From Neocallimastix lanati (nom. inval.) (lineage: Eukaryota > Neocallimastigomycota > Neocallimastigomycetes > Neocallimastigales > Neocallimastigaceae), in contig JACVTC010000591.1 in NCBI GenBank assembly GCA_016946835.1, positions 2,501-16,462 on the forward strand: a stretch of 13,962 nt of DNA. The letters run 5' to 3'. Under the pieces are notes generated by a model. It searched no databases, was not told the DNA's origin, and saw only the letters and a program-made list of their open reading frames with translations. The first letter of the stretch is position 1. Every line of letters starts with the position of its first letter. The position numbers and the translations under genes are program-made. Below, one piece after another: positions 1 through 8,213 of the stretch.

Positions 1-999
1 TTTTGATTACTGGAATGTAATCTCTCCGGTTTCCTTTTGGAATGATTTTTTGGTTCCTTTTGGTTTTCAGGATTTCTGTTGTCTTGCCTGAACTCTCCGG
101 TTTACTCTTTGTTGGTTTGCTGGATTCTCTTTCGGTTATTCTTCTGGTTACTTGATTGGTTGTTGGATTCTCGTTTGCTTATTCTCCAGGGTACTCCTTT
201 GATTCAGAGTTCTTGTCTTTTAGTTCTCTTGTCTATTCTTTGGGTTATTCTGGATTCTTTGGATCCCCTTTTTTTGGTTCTCGGTTCTCCGACCTTACCT
301 TCTTGGGATGTATTTTCTTTATTCTCTATGATTGTTATAATAATTAACAATACTTTTAATTAATTATTATTTATTTAATAATTAATTATTTTATTATTAT
401 AATAATCTATTTAATAAACTTATGTATAATTGTTATTATTTATATAATAACAATATTTTTTAATCAAAATTGTTTGATTATTATTTCTCATAATAATAAT
501 CTTCTATAAAATCATGTATTAATTATTATTATTTTCATAATAATAATAATTTTCTATTTTAAAATGTATTATTTATTAACTCATGTATTAATTATTATTT
601 CTCATAATAATTATAAACTCATGTATTAATTATTATTTTTATAATAATATTAATTCTTAAAGATTGTATTAATTATTATTTTACAATAATAATTACTTAA
701 TATTAAAGTTATTATTCGCTTGCCTATAATTATTATTATTTTCTTAATAATAATTCTCTAGAATAGTATAGAATTCTTTGTTACAAATAGAATAGTTTAA
801 AAATCTTAGAATAGATTTTAATATCTAAAATAAAAATCTTATTTTCTATTATTATTTGTTTAAAATAATAATAGTCGCTAGAATAGTTTAATAATTAAAC
901 TTCTTGAAAATCAATAATGATTTTTCTTAAATTATATATACATTAATAATGTATTAACTATTTGATTAATTTTATTAAATAAAATTATAACGTTAAAAA
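1..999 (+). repeat. RepA copy 1: ~1.27-kb subtelomeric direct repeat, left edge cut by window
   Basis: This stretch recurs at 1280-2271 with an offset of 1272-1279 bp. The first 350 bases are a mixed-composition, pyrimidine-rich module. The rest is AT-rich and built of short inverted repeats, for example a perfect 12-bp stem with a 6-nt loop at 358-387 and a perfect 12-bp stem with a 5-nt loop (GTTTA) at 846-874. An AATAAA lies at 978-983, close to the right end. Over the first 350 bases the two copies differ by about six single-base homopolymer indels and no substitution that I can see; a real rearranged patch occurs near 640-680. Unlike copy 2, this copy runs into an A-rich tract instead of telomere repeats. 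No credible coding sequence was found. The name RepA is mine and the family is not recognised. Confidence 0.9.
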
Positions 1000-1006
1000 C
1001 AATAAC

Positions 1007-1046
1007 AAAAAAAAAAAAAAAAAAAAAGAAAAAAAAAAGAAAAAAG

Positions 1047-1097
<51 letters not shown>

Positions 1098-1107
1098 AAA
1101 GAAAAAA
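1007..1107. repeat. A-rich tract (101 nt, five interspersed G)
   Basis: Almost pure A on the plus strand, with G only at 1028, 1039, 1046, 1096 and 1101; the longest uninterrupted A run is 1047-1095. It lies at the 3' end of RepA copy 1, where copy 2 instead has telomere repeats. It could be a retained poly(A) tail, a slippage-expanded A tract, or an assembly artefact replacing a telomeric tract. Confidence 0.9.
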
Positions 1108-2271
1108 TTAAATTGAGTATTCGTTTTGCAATATTCATTATATCGAAAATAAAATAAAATATAATTTAAATAATTCGCGCAGAATTCAGGTTTTTTAACC
1201 TGTTTTCTGGAATGTCTTTAACTCTTCCAGTTGACACTTTGTTAGCTGGACTCTTTGTGATTTAAACTCCGGTTCTCACTTTTGATTACTGGAAATGTAA
1301 TCTCTCCGGTTTCCTTTTGGAATGATTTTTTGGTTCCTTTGGTTTTCAGGATTTCTGTTGTCTTGCTGAACTCTCCGGTTTACTCTTTGTTGGTTTTGCT
1401 GATTCTCTTTCGGTTATTCTTCTGGTTACTTGATTGGTTGTTGGATTCTCGTTTGCTTATTCTCCAGGGTACTCCTTTGATTCAGAGTTCTTGTCTTTTA
1501 GTTCTCTTGTCTATTCTTTGGGTTATTCTGGATTCTTTGGATCCCTTTTTTTGGTTCTCGGTTCTCCGACCTTACCTTCTTGGGATGTATTTTCTTTATT
1601 CTCTATGATTGTTATAATAATTAACAATACTTTTAATTAATTATTATTTATTTAATAATTAATTATTTTATTATTATAATAATCTATTTAATAAACTTAT
1701 GTATAATTGTTATTAATTTATATAATAACAATATTTTTTAATCAAAATTGTTTGATTATTATTTCTCATAATAATAATCTTCTATAAAATCATGTATTAA
1801 TTATTATTATTTTCATAATAATAATAATTTTCTATTTTAAAAATGTATTATTTATTAACTCATGTATTAATTATTATTTCTCATAATAATTATAAACTCA
1901 TGTATTAATTATTATTTTTATAATAATTATAAACTCATGTATTAATTATTATTTACAATAATAATTACTTAATATTTAAAGTTATTATCGCTTGCTATAA
2001 TTATTATTATTTTCTTAATAATAATTCTCTAGAATAGTATAGAATTCTTTGTTACAAATAGAATAGTTTAAAAATCTTAGAATAGATTTAATATCTAAAA
2101 TAAAAATCTTATTTTCTATTATTATTTGTTTAAAATAATAATAGTCGCTAGAATAGTTTTAATAATTAAACTTCTTGAAAATCAATAATGATTTTTCTTA
2201 AATTATATATACATTAATAATGTATTAACTATTTTGATTAATTTTATTAAATAAAATTATAACGTTTAAAA
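1108..2271 (+). repeat. RepA copy 2, with 172-bp left extension, ending at the telomere junction
   Basis: Positions 1280-2271 repeat copy 1. The left extension 1108-1279 lies beyond what copy 1 shows in this window and includes a perfect small hairpin (CAGGTT, TTTT, AACCTG at 1187-1202). The pyrimidine-rich module (about 1200-1590) is followed by an AT-rich hairpin region that repeats the 12-bp stem at 2116-2144. AATAAA at 2250-2255 sits 16 nt before the end. The copy closes with TTTAAAA (2265-2271), directly followed by CCTAACCC. RepC ends with the same junction although the rest of its sequence differs. No coding sequence is supported. Confidence 0.88.
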
Positions 2272-2407
2272 CCTAACCCTAACCCTAACCCAACCTAAAC
2301 CCCGAACCCTACCCTAACCCCTAACCCCTAACCCCTAACCCTAACCCTAACCTAACCCCTAACCCCTAACCCTAACCCTAACCCCCTTAACCCTAACCTA
2401 ACCCTAA
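2272..2407 (+). repeat. Long degenerate telomere-repeat tract (C-rich strand on plus)
   Basis: About 136 bp of CCCTAA-type repeats with variants CCTAA, CCCCTAA, CCCAA and CCCCCTTAA. The C-rich strand reads left to right, the orientation seen at a left chromosome end, so the telomere side lies to the left. The left boundary is TTTAAAA of RepA. The right boundary is the truncated start of RepC copy 1, with AA shared between the telomere repeat and RepC (2406-2407). Irregular unit lengths fit an old internal tract or homopolymer length errors. Confidence 0.95.
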
Positions 2408-2999
2408 TTATTTTATATATAGTTTTTATTTAGTATAAAATATTTTTTTTTTTTATTTATTTACATATTAGATTTTTATTAATTATATAGTTTTATAATT
2501 TTTTCCTTTCTTTATTTACCCTTTTAACTTTTACAATAGTTTAAATATAATTTTATAGTTTTTATTATAATTCTTTTATATTTAATTTTATTTATATTTA
2601 AAAAATTTATATTAAAAATTTTTCTTGTGTTCCCTTTATATATAAATTATTAAAAGATTTATTTTTTTTTAAAATCTTTTTATTTAATTATATATAAATA
2701 ACATAAGAATAATTATTATTTTATTTTTTTATTTTCTTTTTTTCTTTTTTTTCTTTTATTTTTATTTTTATCTTTTATAAATTATCTTTTATAAATTATC
2801 TTTATATAAATATCTTATTTTATTATGTCTTCATAATAATTTAAATATTTATATAATACCTTTTATTTTTCTTCATTATTATAATTATATTTTTATAACT
2901 TTTATTATTCTTTCAACCTTACCTTTTATAGTTACTTTATTTACTTTTGGTTAATAATTACTTTACTTTATTTACCCTTTCTTTTTTAATTATTAACTC

Positions 3000-4260
3000 T
3001 TATTTTATTATAGTTATTATCTTTAGATAATAATTATAAACTTTTATCATTTTATATAATTTTATATAAACTTTTATCATTTTATATAATTTTATATTTT
3101 TATAATTATATACTTTTTATTATTATCTTATATAATTATTTCTTTTAATAATTATAATTATCTTATATAATTATTTCTTTTAATAATTATATATACTTCT
3201 TTTCTTTTCTTGTATAATTATTTACTTTAAGTAATTATACATTTTTTATTATCTTATATAATTATTTCTTTTAATAATTATATACTTTTATTTTATTTTA
3301 TTATATAATTATATATCTTTTATAATTATATATTTTTAATTTCTTATATAATTATTTTCTTTAAATAATTATATATACTTTTCTTTTTTCTTATATAATT
3401 ATTTCTTTTAATAATTATATACTTTTTATTATCTTATATAAATATATACCTTTTATAATCATATATTTTTTATTATTTATTTATATAATTATTTATTTTA
3501 AATAATTATATACTTTCTTTATCATTATCTTATATAATTATTTGCTTAAAATAATTATATACTTTTTATTTACTTATATAATTATATATCTTTTATAATT
3601 ATATACTTTTATTTACTTATATAATTATATATCTTTTATAATTATATACTTTTATTTACTTATATAATTATTTATTTTTAAATAATTATATATTTTTTCA
3701 TTATCTTATATAATTATTTCTTTTAATAGTTATATACTTTTTACTTACTTATATAATTATATACTTTTTATAATTATATATTTTATTATTTATTTATATA
3801 ATTATTTCTTTTAATAATTATATATTTTTATTATTATATTATATACTTATATATCTTTTATAATTATATATTTTTTTTCACTAATATAATTATTTGCTTA
3901 TAATAATTATATATTTTATTCACTTATATAATTATTTGCTTATAATAATTATATATTTTATTATATTTTATTCACTTATATAATTATTTTCTTATAATTA
4001 TATATTTTTATTATTATCTAATATAATTATTTATTTTAATAATTATATTTTTTATTTTTTATTTTATTATATAATTATATTTCATTTATAATTATATATT
4101 TTATTCATTTATATAATTATTTATTTTAATAATTATATAATTATATATTTTTATTATTACTTTTTATAGTTATATACTTAGATTAATATCTTATATAATA
4201 CTTAGATTATTATCATATATAATTATTTACTTATAATAATTATCTATTTTAGATATATTT
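3000..4260. repeat. Inverted-repeat (hairpin) array inside RepC copy 1
   Basis: Roughly thirty consecutive short inverted repeats follow one pattern: a stem like TATATAATTATT, a pyrimidine-rich loop such as TCTTTT, and the complementary stem AATAATTATATA, separated by T-rich spacers with irregular spacing of tens of bases. A perfect 12-bp example is 3164-3175 with 3182-3193. At 3212-3240 the stem is GTATAATTA/TAATTATAC, a G-C pair replacing the usual A-T pair on both arms. The same array is in copy 2 at about 5920-7180. As double-stranded DNA it could extrude cruciforms; as RNA it would form serial stem-loops. The structural reading is an inference. Confidence 0.85.
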
Positions 4261-4321
4261 ACTTATAGATATTAATACTTAATAATAGTTATTTTAATAT
4301 TTCCTTTTAGAGATAGTCAAG

Positions 4322-4351
4322 ATATTGAAATTCCTCATGGGATTTCAGTAT
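4322..4351 (+). other. Conserved imperfect hairpin with U-G pairs, RepC 3' region
   Basis: Arms 4322-4334 and 4339-4351 pair over 13 positions around the loop TCAT. Two of the pairs (4325/4348 and 4332/4341) are T opposite G, which would be wobble pairs in an RNA copied in the plus sense and mismatches in the other sense. Both RepC copies keep it (copy 2 near 7244-7273). The core arms read TGAAATTCC and GGGATTTCA. Confidence 0.6.
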
Positions 4352-4431
4352 ACGAATTTTAAGTTTGTTAAATTTTCATAAATTTTCTCTTAGATATAGT
4401 TAATTAGAATATTTTTCCTTTTTTAGATAAT

Positions 4432-4450
4432 GGACATATTTAGTATGTCC
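4432..4450. other. Perfect 7-bp hairpin, RepC 3' region
   Basis: GGACATA, loop TTTAG, TATGTCC. It is more GC-rich than its surroundings and unchanged in copy 2 (near 7352-7370). Function unknown. Confidence 0.6.
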
Positions 4451-4462
4451 GTTTTACTTTTT

Positions 4463-4580
4463 AATCAAAACTTTATATACTTTAATTTACTTTTGATCAA
4501 AACTTTAATAACTTTAAATTTATTTTTGATCAAAATTTTAATAACTTTAAACCTATATTTTTTATCAAACTTTAAATATT
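4463..4580 (+). repeat. Short tandem repeat, about four ~32-bp units (TGATCAAAACTTTAAT-like)
   Basis: Successive units share TGATCAAAA followed by CTTTAATAACTTTAAATTTA-like sequence; the first and last units are degenerate. The same block is in RepC copy 2 near 7384-7502. The core TGATCA is palindromic, so a protein-binding array is possible but unproven. Confidence 0.7.
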
Positions 4581-4797
4581 TTAATATTAAATAATTTTAT
4601 TAGTTAGTTAAATCTTTATTAATTTTAACTTAGTAATAATATTTAATATTTCAAATTACTTATTAATTCTTATAATAGTTATATTTAGTAAATACTTTAA
4701 ATAATTTTTATATTATTATATTTTATTCTTGTAATTATTATATTTATCAAATACATGTAATACTTTGTAAATCTTAAATAAATAAAAGAATTTAAAA

Positions 4798-4811
4798 CCT
4801 AACCCTAACCC
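4798..4811 (+). repeat. Short interstitial telomere tract between RepC copies
   Basis: CCTAACCCTAACCC, directly after TTTAAAA of RepC copy 1 and directly before the left extension of RepC copy 2. Same permutation and strand as the other two tracts. Confidence 0.9.
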
Positions 4812-4815
4812 TTTT

Positions 4816-4885
4816 CTCCTAATGTATAATCCAAAATACATTATGGTTTTTTCTCCTAATGTATAATCCAAAATACATTATGATT
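4816..4885 (+). repeat. 37-bp tandem duplication, each unit a hairpin
   Basis: CTCCTAATGTATAATCC... starts at 4816 and again at 4853. Each unit contains TAATGTAT, an 8-nt loop AATCCAAA, and ATACATTA. It sits at the extreme left end of RepC copy 2, abutting telomere repeats. Confidence 0.85.
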
Positions 4886-5122
4886 TATTATTTAATTATT
4901 TTTTTTTATTAAATAATTATATTTATTATAAATCTTTTTAGATAATAACGGTAATTCATATTTATCTATTTATTAATTATTATATATATTTTGCGGTACA
5001 AAAAAATTTATTTTTATTTTTTGTACTACATTATTTTTGATAACTCTAAATAATTATATTTTTTTTTTTATATTTTTATTTATTGTTATTAAAAAATTTT
5101 TTATTGACTTTTTTTTTATTTA

Positions 5123-5196
5123 CACTTTTAAAATAATTATTAAAACTATTTTAAAAGAATAAAAACAAATAATGTTAAATAATTATTTTAAAAGTG
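5123..5196. repeat. Perfect 19-bp inverted repeat with 36-nt loop
   Basis: Arms 5123-5141 and 5178-5196 are exact reverse complements; they begin CACTTTTAAAATAATT and end AATTATTTTAAAAGTG. Present only in the left extension of RepC copy 2. Confidence 0.85.
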
Positions 5197-5919
5197 CACT
5201 TTTTAATTCATTTAATTTTTAATATTTTATTTTTTTCTCTTATATAAATAATTTAATAATTTTTTTAATAAATAATTTCTATAATAATTTTTATTATTAT
5301 TTTATTATTTATTATTAAAGAATTAAATTATTTTATATATAGTTTTTATTTAGTATAAAATATTTTTTTTTTTTATTATTTACATATTAGATTTTTATTA
5401 ATTATATAGTTTTATAATTTTTTCCTTTCTTTATTTACCCCTTTTAACTTTTACAATAGTTTAAATATAATTTTATAGTTTTTATTATAATTCTTTTATA
5501 TTTAATTTTATTTATATTTAAAAAATTTATATTAAAAATTTTTCTTGTGTTCCCTTTATATATAAATTATTAAAAGATTTATTTTTTTTTAAAATCTTTT
5601 TATTTAATTATATATAAATAACATAAGAATAATTATTATTTTATTTTTTTATTTTCTTTTTTTCTTTTTTTTCTTTTATTTTTATTTTTATCTTTTATAA
5701 ATTATCTTTTATAAATTATCTTTATATAAATATCTTATTTTATTATGTCTTCATAATAATTTAAATATTTATATAATACCTTTTATTTTTCTTCATTATT
5801 ATAATTATATTTTTATAACTTTTATTATTCTTTCAACCTTACCTTTTATAGTTACTTTATTTACTTTTGGTTAATAATTACTTTACTTTATTTACCCTTT
5901 CTTTTTTAATTATTAACTC

Positions 5920-7180
5920 TTATTTTATTATAGTTATTATCTTTAGATAATAATTATAAACTTTTATCATTTTATATAATTTTATATAAACTTTTATCAT
6001 TTTATATAATTTTATATTTTTATAATTATATACTTTTTATTATTATCTTATATAATTATTTCTTTTAATAATTATAATTATCTTATATAATTATTTCTTT
6101 TAATAATTATATATACTTCTTTTCTTTTCTTGTATAATTATTTACTTTAAGTAATTATACATTTTTTATTATCTTATATAATTATTTCTTTTAATAATTA
6201 TATACTTTTATTTTATTTTATTATATAATTATATATCTTTTATAATTATATATTTTTAATTTCTTATATAATTATTTTCTTTAAATAATTATATATACTT
6301 TTCTTTTTTCTTATATAATTATTTCTTTTAATAATTATATACTTTTTATTATCTTATATAAATATATACCTTTTATAATCATATATTTTTTTATTATTTA
6401 TTTATATAATTATTTATTTTAAATAATTATATACTTTCTTTATCATTATCTTATATAATTATTTGCTTAAAATAATTATATACTTTTTATTTACTTATAT
6501 AATTATATATCTTTTATAATTATATACTTTTATTTACTTATATAATTATATATCTTTTATAATTATATACTTTTATTTACTTATATAATTATTTATTTTT
6601 AAATAATTATATATTTTTTCATTATCTTATATAATTATTTCTTTTAATAGTTATATACTTTTTACTTACTTATATAATTATATACTTTTTATAATTATAT
6701 ATTTTATTATTTATTTATATAATTATTTCTTTTAATAATTATATATTTTTATTATTATATTATATACTTATATATCTTTTATAATTATATATTTTTTTTT
6801 CACTAATATAATTATTTGCTTATAATAATTATATATTTTATTCACTTATATAATTATTTGCTTATAATAATTATATATTTTATTATATTTTATTCACTTA
6901 TATAATTATTTTCTTATAATTATATATTTTTATTATTATCTAATATAATTATTTATTTTAATAATTATATTTTTTATTTTTTATTTTATTATATAATTAT
7001 ATTTCTTTTATAATTATATATTTTATTCATTTATATAATTATTTATTTTAATAATTATATAATTATATATTTTTATTATTACTTTTTATAGTTATATACT
7101 TAGATTAATATCTTATATAATACTTAGATTATTATCATATATAATTATTTACTTATAATAATTATCTATTTTAGATATAT
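5920..7180. repeat. Inverted-repeat (hairpin) array inside RepC copy 2
   Basis: Same array as in copy 1 at an offset of about 2920; for example the perfect 12-bp stem recurs at 6084-6113. The two arrays are nearly identical, so the duplication is recent or the copies are kept alike by conversion. Confidence 0.85.
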
Positions 7181-7719
7181 TTACTTATAGATATTAATAC
7201 TTAATAATAGTTATTTTAATATTTCCTTTTAGAGGTAGTCAAGATATTGAAATTCCTCATGGGATTTCAGTATATGAATTTTAAGTTAGTTAAATTTTCA
7301 TAAATTTTCTCTTAGATATAGTTAATTAGAATATTTTCCTTTTTTAGATAATGGACATATTTAGTATGTCCGTTTTACTTTTTAATCAAAACTTTAAATA
7401 CTTTAATTTACTTTTGATCAAAACTTTAATAACTTTAAATTTATTTTTGATCAAAATTTTAATAACTTTAAATTTATATTTTTTATCAAACTTTAAATAT
7501 TTTAATATTAAATAATTGTATTAGTTAGTTAAATCTTTATTAATTTTAACTTAGTAATAATATTTAATATTTCAAAATTACTTATTAATTCTTATAATAG
7601 TTATACTTAGTAAATACTTTAAATAATTTTTATATTATTATATTTTATTCTTGTAATTATTATATTTATCAAATACATGTAATACTTTGTAAATCTTAAA
7701 TAAATAAAAGAATTTAAAA

Positions 7720-7737
7720 CCTAACCCCTAACCCCTA
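7720..7737 (+). repeat. Short interstitial telomere tract at the RepC / gypsy junction
   Basis: CCTAACCCCTAACCCCTA, following TTTAAAA of RepC copy 2 and running straight into gypsy Pol coding sequence. Confidence 0.9.
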
Positions 7738-8213
7738 CTTCTGCTTCAATTTTAAGAAATCCTGATAGTAACAAACCTTTCATTGTGGAAACTGATGCTT
7801 CCAATTTCGCTGTTGGAGCTATACTTTCCCAAGAATTTGATGGTCAGTTACACCCAATTGCTTTTATTTCTACCAGTTTAACCAAATCTCAACTGAATTA
7901 CCCCATTTATGATAAAGAGCTTCTTGCAATTAAAGTTGCTTTGGAAGAATGGCGTCATTACCTTGAAGGTGCTCGCCATCCATTTACTATTTATACTGAT
8001 CATAAAAACCTTACTTTTCCTAGGAAGCCTGAGCTACTTTCTCAACGACAAATTCGTTGGTATGAATTTCTTTCTCGTTTCGATTGTTAATCTTGTGTAT
8101 CGTTCTGGTAAAAAATCTGGTAAACCAGATATTCTGTCAAGAAGAAGTGATCATTTATTTGATTGTTCTCGCGATGTTTCTTGTTGTGTTATTAATCGTA
8201 ACTTACGTGAATG
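7737..8213 (+). pseudogene. Gypsy Pol RNase H domain (fragment)
   Basis: Encodes the ribonuclease H that degrades the RNA strand of the RNA/DNA hybrid during reverse transcription. The frame is open from 7725, through the telomere tract, and protein-like from about 7737 ([15 protein letters not shown]). The acidic residues typical of gypsy RNase H are visible: Asp at 7794 (ETDAS), Glu at 7917 (YDKELLAI) and Asp at 7998 (YTDHKNL). The frame stops at 8088-8090; the C-terminal motif with YRSGKKSGKPDILSRR continues in the next frame up to 8213, so one base has been gained or lost near 8090. The apparent GTG start at 7785 is not a real start. The reverse transcriptase that should precede it is absent. 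Confidence 0.92.

Larger units (their letters stand above)
2406..4797 (+). repeat. RepC copy 1: ~2.4-kb AT-rich hairpin repeat, left-truncated
   Basis: Matches 5326-7719 at an offset of 2920-2922 with very few differences, a mix of substitutions and single-base indels. The plus strand is T-rich. The layout is a low-complexity T/A leader (2406-3000), a dense array of short inverted repeats (about 3000-4250), two distinctive hairpins (4322-4351 and 4432-4450), four units of a roughly 32-bp tandem repeat (4463-4580), then an AT-rich end with AATAAA at 4777-4782 and 4781-4786. It closes with TTTAAAA (4791-4797) and then CCTAACCC. Compared with copy 2 it lacks the first 514 bp. No ORF of note on either strand, so the unit is apparently non-coding. 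Confidence 0.93.
4812..7719 (+). repeat. RepC copy 2, longer, with 514-bp left extension
   Basis: The segment 5326-7719 repeats RepC copy 1 nearly exactly; 4812-5325 is found only here. The extension holds two 37-bp tandem units, each carrying a perfect 8-bp stem (TAATGTAT/ATACATTA; 4820-4843 and 4857-4880). It also has a hairpin GTACAAAAAA/TTTTTTGTAC (4996-5026) and a perfect 19-bp inverted repeat (5123-5141 with 5178-5196). The hairpin array occupies about 5920-7180. The copy ends TTTAAAA (7713-7719) and then CCTAACCCC. No coding sequence is supported. Copy 1 therefore looks like a 5'-truncated version of this one. Confidence 0.92.

Noticed and set aside
79-363. Overlapping 60-110 codon plus-strand ORFs in both RepA copies (79-363, 156-347, 1282-1608, 1434-1640)
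   Set aside because: The composition (F, L, S, W-rich) follows from the pyrimidine-rich DNA. The two copies open different frames because of single-base indels, and no start context or domain is seen.
932-1138. Minus-strand ORF with a long polyphenylalanine run
   Set aside because: It is simply the translation of the A-rich tract.
3000-4260. CRISPR array
   Set aside because: Units are palindromic AT hairpins with irregular spacing, no unique spacers and no cas genes, in a eukaryotic context.
4812-5325. The spacer as an unrelated insertion between two RepC copies
   Set aside because: Its left edge abuts telomere DNA and its right edge runs smoothly into RepC, while copy 1 is cut at a telomere tract. 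A left extension lost from copy 1 explains this with fewer events, though one more copy would be needed to prove it.
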